From a virus, in the IMG/VR virus record IMGVR_UViG_3300027788_000008, positions 1-64,000 of that record: a DNA stretch of 64,000 bases; one strand, given 5' to 3'. Of the stretch, positions 22,533-33,002 are shown piece by piece. A program made the translations under genes and the position numbers. The notes under the pieces are model-generated. The model made no database searches, was not told the origin of the DNA, and saw only the letters and a program-made list of their open reading frames with translations. How positions within the stretch are numbered: position 1 is the stretch's first letter; each line of letters starts with the position of its first letter.

Positions 22533-22540
22533 TATAAATA
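22533..22540 (+). promoter_or_regulatory. late promoter TATAAATA before gp25
   Basis: Perfect late box at 22533-22540, 26 bases before the ATG of gp25, in an 89-base intergenic gap. It probably drives the wedge operon gp25-gp6-gp7-like. Confidence 0.85.
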
Positions 22541-22566
22541 AATACATAATACAAAGGCAGAGAAAT

Positions 22567-23064
22567 ATGGCATTACAAAGAATCGTTCCTGGACTTTCTA
22601 AAAACACGAAGATCACTACAAAGATAAAGTTGTTCTCTGATGTAGATCTCTCTTTCACAGCAAAACAAGGAAGTGAAGACAATGGTAATGGGGTGTTCCG
22701 AGGCGACCTATATAAGAAGGTAGATGCAGCTGCTGTAAAACAGTCGGTGCAGAACATTATACTAACCAATCAACTCGAGAAACCGTTTGAACCAAAATTT
22801 GGAGCAAACCTGAGATCGTTTTTGTTTGGATTGTCAAGTTCATTCTCTGATGATACGATCAAAGATCAAATCAAAACACAGGTAGAACGATGGGAACCCA
22901 GAGCAAAAATTACTGATGTGATTTTCTTTAATGGCCAGACATTAATCCCTCTAGGCACAGGCGACATCTCTACCCACTTCGACAACACCATAAGAATCGT
23001 GATTGAATTTGATATAAATAATAAAGGATTCTCCACCTCTGTACAATTAAATAGGTTTCGATAA
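22567..23064 (+). CDS. 25: baseplate wedge protein gp25
   Basis: A 165-residue GPW/gp25 family protein. The region AAAVKQSVQNIILTNQLEKP followed by FEPKFGANLRSFLFGL is its signature, with ERWEPRAKI and the end IVIEFDINNK following. gp25 lies inside the baseplate, where it joins wedge to sheath and is thought to nucleate sheath assembly. It is slightly longer than T4 gp25 (132) because of the N-terminal extension. AAAGGCAGAG serves as ribosome site; gp6 starts on the last base of its stop. Confidence 0.92.
   Translation: MALQRIVPGLSKNTKITTKIKLFSDVDLSFTAKQGSEDNGNGVFRGDLYKKVDAAAVKQSVQNIILTNQLEKPFEPKFGANLRSFLFGLSSSFSDDTIKDQIKTQVERWEPRAKITDVIFFNGQTLIPLGTGDISTHFDNTIRIVIEFDINNKGFSTSVQLNRFR
23013..23020 (+). 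promoter_or_regulatory. possible internal late promoter before gp6
   Basis: A perfect TATAAATA inside the end of gp25, 43 bases before the gp6 start. It also encodes Asp-Ile-Asn, so it may be chance; position favours use. Confidence 0.4.
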
Positions 23065-24965
23065 TGAGCACCACAATAAAATCTACCGAATTAGATTTCC
23101 AGAACATAAAAGAATCCCTAAAAGAATTCCTGAAATCGGGTGAAGAATTTAATGACTTTGATTTTGAAGGTTCTGCTCTAAATAATATACTTGATGTGTT
23201 AGCATATAACACACACTACAATGCCCTACAGACAAACTTTGCATTGAATGAGTCCTTTCTTGTGACTGCACAATTGAGACCATCTGTTGTTTCTCTTGCA
23301 GAAGGATTGGGTTATGTTCCTGATTCGAAGAAGTCTTCTGTGATAACCGTAAAACTGACAATCGACGCAACTGGAGTTGCTGGACTCCCCCCTACCGCTA
23401 TAACAATTACTCCAGGACAGCTGTCTACACGCGGCACACGAGATAGGATAGACTACACATATACTAACCGAACCAGTCTCAGAGCAGATAAAAGTACTGG
23501 TGTTTTTACATTTCATCCGATTTCTTCTCCAGACGATCCTATCTTATTATATGAAGGAGATCCGCAGAAGGTACAATTCATTGTTGGCAATTCTGCAGAT
23601 TCTATATATATTATTCCCGATAAAGATATCGACATCTCAACAGCAATTGTTAAAGTTTTTGAGAACCAAGGTTCTGCCAATGTGGAGAATGGAGAATACT
23701 CGGTGTATACAAATCTTTTAGACGCGTCTACAATCAGTTCTGGTTCTCGTCTATATGTTCTGCGTGAATCGCCTAACACTTTCTTTGAACTTTCCTTTGG
23801 TAATGGCACCTCTTTGGGACTGACCCCACAAGCAGGAAACGTTATTGAGGTTGACTATCTCCGAACAAACGGGTCTGAACCCAACGGGATTGCCTCACTA
23901 TCTTTAACAGCAGATCTTTACCTTGGGGAAATAGCGATAGAACCCGACAAAGTTGGTATCAGTGTAATAAATCAAGCATCGGGAGGCACCCCCAAAGAAG
24001 GAATAGAATCAATTAGAAAGAATGCCCCATTCCAATTTGCCGCACAGAATAGAATGGTGACCGCTGATGATTATTCTTCCTTGATCTTAAAGAAATATTC
24101 TCCTTTCATAAAGGATATCCAATCTTGGGGTGGTGAAGATAACCCAGACCCTGATTATGGTACTGTGTTTACTTCAATTGTCTGGAAAGATAATATAAAT
24201 GCTACGACCCTGGCCAATACGAGACAGGGCATATTAGATTTATCCGACCAGTTTCAAATAGCATCATTCAAACTAACATTCACCGATCCTGTCGTGACTT
24301 ATATTTCTACTGAAGTTTTTTATCAGTTCAATCCTGCATTGACGGGATTGTCTTCTTCGAAAATCCGCGAGACGGTTCTAGATACAGTCTCTGATTATTT
24401 TGATAATAACACTGGAAAGTTCTCACAAACATTCAGACTATCAAACTTGCTGACAGAGGTGGATGCTGCTGATCCATCTGTGTTATCTTCTCGTGCCAAT
24501 ATTATCCTGAGTAGAAGAATAATCCCTCAGCTGTTAACTACTCGAGACTATGTGGTTAATTTCCCTGCTGCTCTTAGAGATCCTGAACTCTCAACTGTAA
24601 AGACGGTGTGGTCATCTAATTTCACATATAATGGCGGCAGTGTTTTCATCAGAAACAAACTAGACCAAAGGACTGTTGCCGCGAGCGGAGAATATGGTTC
24701 ACAACCATCAAATGTCTTACAGGTGGTGGGAGTTAGCACAGGACAGGTAGTGGTAGACAACATTGGTACATATGATGATGTACTGGGCACCATTTCTATC
24801 ACTGGATTAAGAGTGCAAGACATAGCAGGATCTGTTAATTTTATACAGATGTTTGGTGTTCCCGCCAACCAGTCTGTTATAAACTCTGTTAGGAACAACA
24901 TAATAGAATTTGACACAGTAACGGATACATCTTTCGCCACCCCAATCGTCGTCGAAACAAGGTAA
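23064..24965 (+). CDS. 6: baseplate wedge protein gp6
   Basis: A 633-residue protein of the gp6/baseplate J-like type (T4: 660). FDFEGSALNNILDVLAYNTH and YNALQTNFALNESFLVTAQL, then VVSLAEGLGYVP, are the N-terminal signature. FQFAAQNRMVTADDYSSLIL and FIKDIQSWGGEDNPDPDYG are the J-like core. Twelve gp6 copies form the inner ring of the T4 baseplate. It lies directly after gp25, as in many myoviruses. Confidence 0.93.
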   Translation: MSTTIKSTELDFQNIKESLKEFLKSGEEFNDFDFEGSALNNILDVLAYNTHYNALQTNFALNESFLVTAQLRPSVVSLAEGLGYVPDSKKSSVITVKLTIDATGVAGLPPTAITITPGQLSTRGTRDRIDYTYTNRTSLRADKSTGVFTFHPISSPDDPILLYEGDPQKVQFIVGNSADSIYIIPDKDIDISTAIVKVFENQGSANVENGEYSVYTNLLDASTISSGSRLYVLRESPNTFFELSFGNGTSLGLTPQAGNVIEVDYLRTNGSEPNGIASLSLTADLYLGEIAIEPDKVGISVINQASGGTPKEGIESIRKNAPFQFAAQNRMVTADDYSSLILKKYSPFIKDIQSWGGEDNPDPDYGTVFTSIVWKDNINATTLANTRQGILDLSDQFQIASFKLTFTDPVVTYISTEVFYQFNPALTGLSSSKIRETVLDTVSDYFDNNTGKFSQTFRLSNLLTEVDAADPSVLSSRANIILSRRIIPQLLTTRDYVVNFPAALRDPELSTVKTVWSSNFTYNGGSVFIRNKLDQRTVAASGEYGSQPSNVLQVVGVSTGQVVVDNIGTYDDVLGTISITGLRVQDIAGSVNFIQMFGVPANQSVINSVRNNIIEFDTVTDTSFATPIVVETR

Positions 24966-24970
24966 TATAA

Positions 24971-27900
24971 ATGTCTCTTGATAAAACACTCACTGATTTA
25001 AATCGTAGAGACCTTACGTTCGAGCGATATGATGTTTATGATGCTCTACCCGAGCACTTTGATGAAAAGTATCCCAATTTAGTTCTTTTCCTCCAGGCAT
25101 ACTACAAAAGTCTAGAGGATAAAACAAATCCTGTTTCTAAAATTAAAGAACTCATGGTTGCGAGGGACATAATACAAACTAGAGCAGAGTTTCTTTCTTT
25201 CATAGCAAGCGAACTCCTTCTGGGCAAACCATATTTTGAAGCATTTGCAGATAAACGTTCTGCCCTGCAATACTCCAGTTTGTTGTATCGCTCCAAAGGT
25301 ACTGAGTTCTCCATTAAGCAGTTCTTTCGCATTTTCTTTTCTGTTGACATTGAGGTGAATTATGGCAGGGATGAAATGTTTATCATCGGCGAACCCTCTT
25401 CTGAGATGCTCGAGTATGTGGGCATCGCCGCTGGTGAATCTATGTTCGACTATACATTTCCCAATGGTGACTTCAATATCATCTGTGAAGTCCCCGCTGC
25501 CCTTCAATCCACTTATGGCGAATTCGCTCAACTGATTGCTGGAAAACACTACACTGTTGATTATTCAAATAGGAAGGTCACATTATTACCCCACGCCGGA
25601 CTTGTCGCTGACGACGGCATTAACACCAAGTTGGGTATTCTTCCTACGGGAGTGAGACTCAGAATAAGAACAGAACTTCGATCGTACACCACAATTGGTT
25701 CTGACGCGACAAACAAGAAAATAACAGATAATGAGTTTTATCAGTTATACGGTCTCATGATATCTACTCCTTTATCTGTTAACATATGGAAAGATGCATA
25801 TAAGACTTTTGTGCACCCAGCTGGAATGTTCTTGTCTGGGCAAATCTCACTAAGGTCGATATTCTCCTATGTCGATGTTTATCCGAAGAAGAAAGACCTA
25901 GACACTGGGGTGATATGGCAGATCAGTCTTGGGTTGGGGTCGATGCCCAATGCTACAATCCAACCACCACCACCACTCCTTATACAAGAGATGGCCCGTG
26001 TAATGCTCAAACAAGGAGGGTATGGGTTACACACTACTTCTTATCTCGAGATCGGACCAGGACCAAACGGTTATAGAATACTGACTAGGGTAAATGACCA
26101 AATGGATATTTATTCAGTAGAAAACTGGCACACGCAGTATAACAACCTCGCTCGCGCTGATGATGTCAATGCCCGAACACTGGATGAAGAATCTGTTGAC
26201 GGTGGACCAACACGTGGACCTGATATGTCCAACACAATCAACTTACTCGATGAAGATGTTTGGTACTATAACATCCTACACCCTCAAACCAACTCACCAA
26301 TATATGGGGGAAACTTTCAAGGAGTTTATTCTACTGGAGATCTTCAAACTGTTGCACCAACAGTTTCTGGAACACAGGCAGTAATGCTGGGCACGTTGTA
26401 CGTTGATAATCTTACGGGCGACGATACTAATCCAGGAACCAGCGTGGCTCCTTACGCCACCATCGACCATGCCATGCGCTCGCTGGTTCCTGGATATACC
26501 ACAGTCCTCATTGATAATGGACCATCGAACCCATATCGTGTTCACGACCGCCCCAGTACTGATTATCTTTATGTCAGTAATAAAACAGGCACAGCACTGA
26601 ATCCAATAATTCTTTCGGGTGATCCAGATTCTCAGGCACACACGCGAAATGATCCAGATCGCCCAACAACTCAGTATACCAATGCATATATCGTAGGCAG
26701 TCTCCACCTGACGGGTTGGTATGAATCCTTAACATACACTGATGTTTGGGAAGTCGCTAATCCATTCCCAGATTTTACATCAACCCAACTGTATGGTTGT
26801 ACATACACAAAATGGACGGATGACGGAGTAGTTGGATTAGGAAGACTACTTCCAGGACTCGCCGCTGATAGTCTTTTAGAGGGAGAATGGTGGAAAGACT
26901 CGACCAAACTCTACTACAAACCCAAGGTCGACGATGTCCTATTGGGCGACACCGCCCATCACCTAGAATATTCGGAAAACATGATCTTCAGTTTGAAACG
27001 TATTAAGCATATGACCTTTGACGGTCTATCGCTATCGCATGCTGCTGGTCCAGGTATTCGAACCGCCGGTGCTGGTGTCGTTCGTGATATAGACGATGAT
27101 CTCATACAAGTTGAGGATTGGTGTAACGATATAACGATTCAGAATTGTTTCATCAGAGAAACCAGAACTGGCGTAATTTTATCCCAAGGATCTCGATACA
27201 TAGTCCAAGATTGTGTAATATTAGATACCCAGAATGGTGGTATAGGGTTGATGGGCAGCAATGGAAACTGGCCTAATTCGAACTATTCATATCCAATAAG
27301 CAATACTCTGGTTCAGAATAATATAGTGGGTAGAACAAGAAATAATGATGGAATTTTCTATCACGCCAATAGCGAATATGTAGACGATGTATTCAATGAT
27401 GGACTCGGGCGCACGGATGATATCGGGGATAATCACAGAGCACTGAATAATATATGTTTTTCTTGTGCAGAGAACGGGTTCGACATTACTTCCGGAACTA
27501 GTATCTCACTAGAAGGAAATATTACCCACGATAATAACCAAGTTGGAATTTCTGTCGGGCACTATGCTAGAGATGTCACTATAAGAAATCATCAAAGTAT
27601 TAACGATGATGCTTCTCAGAATTACGGAGGAGCCTTTGGCATAAACGATTCACGAAACGTACTGATTGAAGGAGCTGTTGTTACTAATCCTGGTAGGATG
27701 TGTATATCTATCAGGAATGATGCGCAAAATATCGAGATCAAAAATAGCACATTTACTTCTGGAACAGATACTTCTCGTCTCGAGTTAATAGGTATTTTCA
27801 CCGATGAATCCAAAGAATATAATGTGTCTCCTCGTGGCGGATTTCAACACGGACTCGCTACTGTGCCGCAACGTCCTAAAAATATCACCATCAAGGACAA

Positions 27901-30900
27901 CACATTCAATATTGCTTTCGGCGGCATAAACCAAAACGCAAGCAGGAACAATTACTTCCCCGTGTTTGTAACGTTAAACACGCTTCCGATCAGAGGATAT
28001 AATTTCCAAATCACCGGAAATACATTTAACACATCCTCGAATAACATAGCATTCCAACCTGGATCCACTGGACTTAACGACTTTGGTCCATATAAGGCGG
28101 TGAATACTTTGCCTGATCGAGATATTGGGGGACAACCAACAGTCCACGTGCAGTCGGCAAACCAGGAATTCTTTGCTGCTGGAAACTTTGGAGAGGGGGA
28201 ACTTGCTGACATCTGGAACTTCTGGCCAACCGACGTAACTCCTGTGGGAAGAGATGGCAATACTAGCAAGGGTTTGATATTAAGCGGAAATGTGAAAGGA
28301 AATCTAACTCTTTATTCTTCCGCGCATCAACTTTCCTCCCACTGGGACGCCATAACAGTAGAAGGCGTGAATGGCGATCCAGATGCTAGTTACAGGGAAC
28401 GAACAAACTGGACAATCCCAACACCCTCGCAGATAGGAACATCTAGGGCAGTTGCTTACAAAGATACTTTAAATGCTAATTTATCTGCACAAGCAGAGTG
28501 GTCTGGTGACCATAGAAACTCTGCTGGACCCATAGTCTGCGTTAATATCAACACCACTGCGTTTGGTTTAAGTTTCGTGTGGTATTCTGGTGCTAGTGGC
28601 ACAGACTCCTTCCTTGCTCTTTTTGAGGTTGGACAACAAAGCGAAGACTTGAATCTTGTCGGCATCAGCGCAGCATACCCACATGTTGACGGAACTTCTT
28701 TACGCTTACGAATGGATCTAGATCAAGGCGTATTAAAATGTTACGCAGGAATAAGACCTGTTGGTGGGTCTTCTCTTGTATCATCTACAAACCAATCGGC
28801 ACTTACCCTGATACCCCTGACCGACGCTGAGGGTGGCACATCATTCTCTGACACATATAATGTAGAAACTAATAGTCCTGATTTGTTCTTAGCAACATAC
28901 CATGGTGTTTATCTTATAAACAACCAAGAAGGCGGGGACAGAGATACTAGTATAGACTATGTGCATTATCCAAATTATCTAAGAGATCTCCCCTCCCCGA
29001 TACCTGCAGGGCGATATTTCAGAACAGAATTTACAGACCCAGATACAAGTCGCGCGACTCTAGATGGCACGCCTAATACTTTATGGAGACTGACAAAAGA
29101 TAAATCTATACGAGACTACATAAACTACCACAACACTCAGTGTTGGAGTCCTGATGGAAGATATATATGTATCGAACGTTGGACAACTGGCCCAGGTTCT
29201 GATAACTATTCCGCCGCTGGTGGCAAGGCCAGCATCGAAATTTGGATTATTGACCTCGAATTAGACAAGGAGTTTCGAATAGACTCCGGCATGGCCCCAC
29301 GCTGGGCGAACCTTAGCAACACGCTCTTCTTTGTGCATCGCACTGGAAACGGAGAGGACGTGTATAAGACTACTGCTCCATCAGGATTGGAAGTTAAACG
29401 GTTTGTTGTAGAGACTGGAGAACTTACCACCATATCTTATGGTGTTGAGGAACTGGGCGAGACTAATAGTGATGATACATACTTATATGGTGTCCAGCGT
29501 TACCGCTCAAGCGAACAGCAGAGTTCCGGCGACTATCTCTCGATTCCTGGACAGGAAAGGGTTTCTGTGCTTATGGAAATTCTTCCAGATTCAACCTCAC
29601 AACCTGTCAGATTTGGTGATGGTACAGGAAGTCGTCCTCTCCCCAGCCGAAACCACCCCGTCGTCATTATGAGGAACAAATTGAGAGGTGTAGACCAAGG
29701 AAAACCATTCACTCCCAGTCGAACTCACTCCGACCTTGATGGTACAAATATGCGCACCGGCACGATTTTCATTCAAGCAGGACATCAATCCTGGAATGGT
29801 GATGGATCCTACCACGTGGTAGGAAACTCTCAGGCACAAGGACGTAAATGGAATGAAAGTTATCCAAGTGATATGAACAAATTGGCCAACGCAAGAACCT
29901 CTGACCCAGGACCATGTGGTCATAGTGGAAGGTGGATAGTATCACGCGGGACGATTTTAGATCTAAGGACAGGGGGTCACTGGGAAATGTCCCATGGATA
30001 TTCTAAAATAGTATATCCTTCTGGCACTGGAGATGTTTCTGAACCTTACGACCAAGATGCCAAAGGTAGTCCTGACGGAACAAAGGTTTGTCTTGTTAGC
30101 AACTTTGATCTCGAGAGCAAAGCGGTCACCCGCCCCACTATTCCAACAGGTCGGTCAGACGATGACATTACGGTTTTGTCTACTGCTAATTTTCCAGAAA
30201 GTGGTGATCTAGTTTTTGAGTCAGAAGTTATTGGATATTCTAGTAAAACACCAACATCCTTTAAAGGGATTGAACGAGGAAAGTACACTACCAAGGTGTA
30301 TGGTGTAGAGGCAGGAAAACCTCTTACGCTTCTCGATTCTCGTATCTTAGCAGAACAAGACCGTGACGCTAGCAATAGACCCAACTACATGGACGATACC
30401 AAATTCAACCCCAGTTCTGGTGACCTCCGCCACCAGAATCTGACAGACGCTTATGTTGTGGTCGTGCGCAAACCTGATGCCCCACACCTTCGGGAACATC
30501 CAACCATCATCGGACAAATACAATTGATTCCTGGAGAAAACCACTGGGAAACAGCAGGTTATCGTATCTTCAAAGATGGGCAACCACTGGTTAGTGGCAG
30601 TGCAACTATAGACCCTGGAGCAACCATATCTCTCCCAGCTGGTGTTTACACTGCGACATCTGTCGAATATAACGGGTTAGAAGGCAAGATTAGTAACGAG
30701 ATCACCACCACCACTACTAAGACACTAGACATCTTAGAAGAGATTCCAGGCGACTTCAGTTGGATAATTGAATTGTGGGTTGTTGTTACCGACGGCACCC
30801 CCGCATACACAACCGAGGCACTTGGTCTGGCTGCGCCTGAAGCGACCATGATTGAGTTTCATTATAGTGAAGGAGTAATTTCCTCTAGTTTATATCTCAA

Positions 30901-31342
30901 CGGAAAACGAAGCACGCGGAACTATACTGATTACTTCGGCGTTCAAACCAAAAAAGAGTATTATGATGTTGTAAATGCAGAGAGTGTGCTTAGATTGAGG
31001 GAGTTTTATATAGATCCGACAACCGTGGTCGCAAAAGACGGCTCCGCAATTACCGACGACGAAAAATTGGGTATATACAGCGAAGAAGTTTTTAACACCG
31101 AAACTGGGATGATGATATCGGACAAGCATTGGAGGTATGATAACGATGGATTTGGTGGAGAGAATGTGAAACGCGCAAAGCTTGCCCAGGAGTGGACATA
31201 CAGCAATGGTGTACCGACATCGAATATTGTCGGGGGTAGTGCGAAATATATTAAAGAAGGCGATCTCTGGGTTAGATATAAATGGTCTGGTGGAACGGGA
31301 TATGATCACTACAATCCCGTAGATGATTGGGTAGTGTATTAA
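24971..31342 (+). CDS. 7: giant baseplate wedge fusion: gp7-like head, beta-helix spike, beta-propeller
   Basis: A 2123-residue protein (T4 gp7: 1032). Residues 1-300 look like a wedge protein (LPEHFDEKYPNLVLFLQAYY, then YRSKGTEFSIKQFFRIFF). Residues about 475-1035 are a right-handed beta-helix of the pectate-lyase/tailspike type (GTLYVDNLTGDDTNPGTSV at the start, then many N-N-I-x turns such as NTLVQNNIVG). About 1165-1270 looks like a concanavalin-type sandwich. About 1370-1845 looks like a TolB/oligogalacturonate-lyase beta-propeller (QCWSPDGRYICIERW, later AYVVVVRKPDAPHL). A fibronectin-like domain (1862-1920) and a beta-rich tail follow. A glycan-cutting or glycan-binding arm fixed to the baseplate is inferred. 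Catalytic residues cannot be named. Confidence 0.75.
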   Translation: MSLDKTLTDLNRRDLTFERYDVYDALPEHFDEKYPNLVLFLQAYYKSLEDKTNPVSKIKELMVARDIIQTRAEFLSFIASELLLGKPYFEAFADKRSALQYSSLLYRSKGTEFSIKQFFRIFFSVDIEVNYGRDEMFIIGEPSSEMLEYVGIAAGESMFDYTFPNGDFNIICEVPAALQSTYGEFAQLIAGKHYTVDYSNRKVTLLPHAGLVADDGINTKLGILPTGVRLRIRTELRSYTTIGSDATNKKITDNEFYQLYGLMISTPLSVNIWKDAYKTFVHPAGMFLSGQISLRSIFSYVDVYPKKKDLDTGVIWQISLGLGSMPNATIQPPPPLLIQEMARVMLKQGGYGLHTTSYLEIGPGPNGYRILTRVNDQMDIYSVENWHTQYNNLARADDVNARTLDEESVDGGPTRGPDMSNTINLLDEDVWYYNILHPQTNSPIYGGNFQGVYSTGDLQTVAPTVSGTQAVMLGTLYVDNLTGDDTNPGTSVAPYATIDHAMRSLVPGYTTVLIDNGPSNPYRVHDRPSTDYLYVSNKTGTALNPIILSGDPDSQAHTRNDPDRPTTQYTNAYIVGSLHLTGWYESLTYTDVWEVANPFPDFTSTQLYGCTYTKWTDDGVVGLGRLLPGLAADSLLEGEWWKDSTKLYYKPKVDDVLLGDTAHHLEYSENMIFSLKRIKHMTFDGLSLSHAAGPGIRTAGAGVVRDIDDDLIQVEDWCNDITIQNCFIRETRTGVILSQGSRYIVQDCVILDTQNGGIGLMGSNGNWPNSNYSYPISNTLVQNNIVGRTRNNDGIFYHANSEYVDDVFNDGLGRTDDIGDNHRALNNICFSCAENGFDITSGTSISLEGNITHDNNQVGISVGHYARDVTIRNHQSINDDASQNYGGAFGINDSRNVLIEGAVVTNPGRMCISIRNDAQNIEIKNSTFTSGTDTSRLELIGIFTDESKEYNVSPRGGFQHGLATVPQRPKNITIKDNTFNIAFGGINQNASRNNYFPVFVTLNTLPIRGYNFQITGNTFNTSSNNIAFQPGSTGLNDFGPYKAVNTLPDRDIGGQPTVHVQSANQEFFAAGNFGEGELADIWNFWPTDVTPVGRDGNTSKGLILSGNVKGNLTLYSSAHQLSSHWDAITVEGVNGDPDASYRERTNWTIPTPSQIGTSRAVAYKDTLNANLSAQAEWSGDHRNSAGPIVCVNINTTAFGLSFVWYSGASGTDSFLALFEVGQQSEDLNLVGISAAYPHVDGTSLRLRMDLDQGVLKCYAGIRPVGGSSLVSSTNQSALTLIPLTDAEGGTSFSDTYNVETNSPDLFLATYHGVYLINNQEGGDRDTSIDYVHYPNYLRDLPSPIPAGRYFRTEFTDPDTSRATLDGTPNTLWRLTKDKSIRDYINYHNTQCWSPDGRYICIERWTTGPGSDNYSAAGGKASIEIWIIDLELDKEFRIDSGMAPRWANLSNTLFFVHRTGNGEDVYKTTAPSGLEVKRFVVETGELTTISYGVEELGETNSDDTYLYGVQRYRSSEQQSSGDYLSIPGQERVSVLMEILPDSTSQPVRFGDGTGSRPLPSRNHPVVIMRNKLRGVDQGKPFTPSRTHSDLDGTNMRTGTIFIQAGHQSWNGDGSYHVVGNSQAQGRKWNESYPSDMNKLANARTSDPGPCGHSGRWIVSRGTILDLRTGGHWEMSHGYSKIVYPSGTGDVSEPYDQDAKGSPDGTKVCLVSNFDLESKAVTRPTIPTGRSDDDITVLSTANFPESGDLVFESEVIGYSSKTPTSFKGIERGKYTTKVYGVEAGKPLTLLDSRILAEQDRDASNRPNYMDDTKFNPSSGDLRHQNLTDAYVVVVRKPDAPHLREHPTIIGQIQLIPGENHWETAGYRIFKDGQPLVSGSATIDPGATISLPAGVYTATSVEYNGLEGKISNEITTTTTKTLDILEEIPGDFSWIIELWVVVTDGTPAYTTEALGLAAPEATMIEFHYSEGVISSSLYLNGKRSTRNYTDYFGVQTKKEYYDVVNAESVLRLREFYIDPTTVVAKDGSAITDDEKLGIYSEEVFNTETGMMISDKHWRYDNDGFGGENVKRAKLAQEWTYSNGVPTSNIVGGSAKYIKEGDLWVRYKWSGGTGYDHYNPVDDWVVY

Positions 31343-31345
31343 CTA

Positions 31346-31375
31346 TAAGAGATAAGTTATATAACTTATCCTCTT
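31346..31375 (+). terminator. 20-base perfect dyad after the giant wedge gene
   Basis: The 20 bases at 31351-31370 are a perfect palindrome centred on TTAT/ATAA; AGAG/CTCT extends the pairing to about 31375 with one bulged base. It lies 8 bases past the stop and before the late promoter of gp8. It is AT-rich with only TTT after it: a weak terminator, a processing site or a protein site. Confidence 0.4.
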
Positions 31376-31398
31376 TAGAAATAAACACCCTGGATGCG

Positions 31399-31406
31399 TA
31401 TAAATA
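31399..31406 (+). promoter_or_regulatory. late promoter TATAAATA before gp8
   Basis: Perfect late box 33 bases before the ATG at 31440, in a 97-base gap after the palindrome. Confidence 0.85.
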
Positions 31407-31439
31407 AACACATAGATAGAAATTAAGGACACTATAATA

Positions 31440-32990
31440 ATGACAGCGACAATTACCGATAGAATAAAACGTGAGATGTTGAAGAAAGTATTCGACAGAA
31501 CACAGAACATTGGCATTGAAGTAAATACGGATTCTGACCGCCACTTTCTGGCCATTGGACGTTGTAGCGAATGGCCTGATGAAGCAGATCCACCCACACC
31601 GACTTCTGCTGCGGATGAAGAATTGAAATTTCGTTCAAGCATACAGGCAATGAAACTAATTACCGATGTGTCATATGTTGTTCCGAGACACTCTTGGAAT
31701 TCTGGTAACTTCTATGAGGCATGGTCTACGCAGTATAACTCTAATACAACTATAGGTGCCACAACTGGCAATAGTATTATTCCTAACCCCTACTATGTTC
31801 TAACTGACGAAAACAATGTCTTCATTTGTGTGCAACAAGGCAAGACTGTCTCTGGTGTTGCCCGTCCATCTTTATATAAACCAACTAACACAGCAGATGG
31901 GGTGTTTCCCGCAGGTGATGATGGATACTTTTGGAAGTACATGTACAATATTGGTGCAGAGTTATCTCGAAAGTTTTTAACATCAGCATATATGCCAGTA
32001 GAGCGCATTGTTGATCTCGCCTATGGCGGCCCGAGTGCCGACGACCTATCTATATCCCGACTAAACCAAAGATCGATTCAGGCAGGAGCAATACCTGGAC
32101 AACTAATAGGAATTGCAATAGATAATCCTGGACGGGATTATGTATCGCCACCCACCATAACTATAAAAGGTGTCCCACGCAAAGGTGTTATCGCCAAAGG
32201 GACCACGAACCTCAGCAAGGACGGACACCCCGTCGCCACGGGAGCTATTGCCGCCGCCAAGATTAATGACGGAGGAATATCTGATGTTATTATGAAAAAC
32301 GCTTTCGTAGATACTGCCTTTACTTTCGGTCAAAATTACACCGACGCATCTATATTCGTCAGCGGTGGGGGTGGAAGTGGTGCAGTATTGCGCGCAATCG
32401 TTTCTCATGACTCTGGCATGGGTGGCAACCCAATCATTGACTTAAATTCAACTGCCCTTATGTTCACCACTCAACTCACTGGCAGTGAGAATGAAGATTT
32501 CCCAACCACAAATGACTTCCGCCAGATTGGTATAATACGCAACCCACATAGAGATTCTGCTCAGTATGGTAGTTTTCCTCTAACGGGTGAAGACTCTTAT
32601 GCTAGAGCATCAACTCTGCGAGCATCTAAAGCACTACATGTTACTACTACCACCCTGAATGCCATAAATATAACTGGTGACCAGTCTGTCAGTCAAGTTA
32701 GTAGTCCATCCGTTAACGCAACCATAGACTATTACGATGGAAACGGTATCTTGTATGTTCATCAAACAAGAGAAACTGGATATATGCCATTCGACAGCAA
32801 CTCAGACGTGACGGTGTCTGGTGGCGGTGGAAGCGCAACCACGATTGCTAACGCAGTCAACGATATGCCAATACTGCGCCCTGCTGAGGTTGATAATTTC
32901 TCCGGAGAGATATTATACATAGATAATAGAACAGCAGTTTCTCGCGATGCAGATCAAACAGAAGATATCAAGGTTGTAATTGACCTCTAA
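31440..32990 (+). CDS. 8: baseplate wedge protein gp8
   Basis: A 516-residue protein (T4 gp8: 334). The beginning ITDRIKREMLKKVFDR, then RHFLAIGRCSEWPDEADPPT and VSYVVPRHSWNSGNFYEAWS, is the gp8 signature. DNVFICVQQG-like segments and KPTNTADGVFPAGDDGYFWKYMYN follow. A Gly-rich beta part (VSGGGGSGAVLRAIV, and a second Gly-rich stretch near residue 465) is extra compared with T4. gp8 dimers form part of the T4 wedge arms. AAGGAC at 31426 is the likely ribosome site. Confidence 0.85.
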   Translation: MTATITDRIKREMLKKVFDRTQNIGIEVNTDSDRHFLAIGRCSEWPDEADPPTPTSAADEELKFRSSIQAMKLITDVSYVVPRHSWNSGNFYEAWSTQYNSNTTIGATTGNSIIPNPYYVLTDENNVFICVQQGKTVSGVARPSLYKPTNTADGVFPAGDDGYFWKYMYNIGAELSRKFLTSAYMPVERIVDLAYGGPSADDLSISRLNQRSIQAGAIPGQLIGIAIDNPGRDYVSPPTITIKGVPRKGVIAKGTTNLSKDGHPVATGAIAAAKINDGGISDVIMKNAFVDTAFTFGQNYTDASIFVSGGGGSGAVLRAIVSHDSGMGGNPIIDLNSTALMFTTQLTGSENEDFPTTNDFRQIGIIRNPHRDSAQYGSFPLTGEDSYARASTLRASKALHVTTTTLNAINITGDQSVSQVSSPSVNATIDYYDGNGILYVHQTRETGYMPFDSNSDVTVSGGGGSATTIANAVNDMPILRPAEVDNFSGEILYIDNRTAVSRDADQTEDIKVVIDL

Positions 32991-33002
32991 AGGAAATTAA
33001 GA

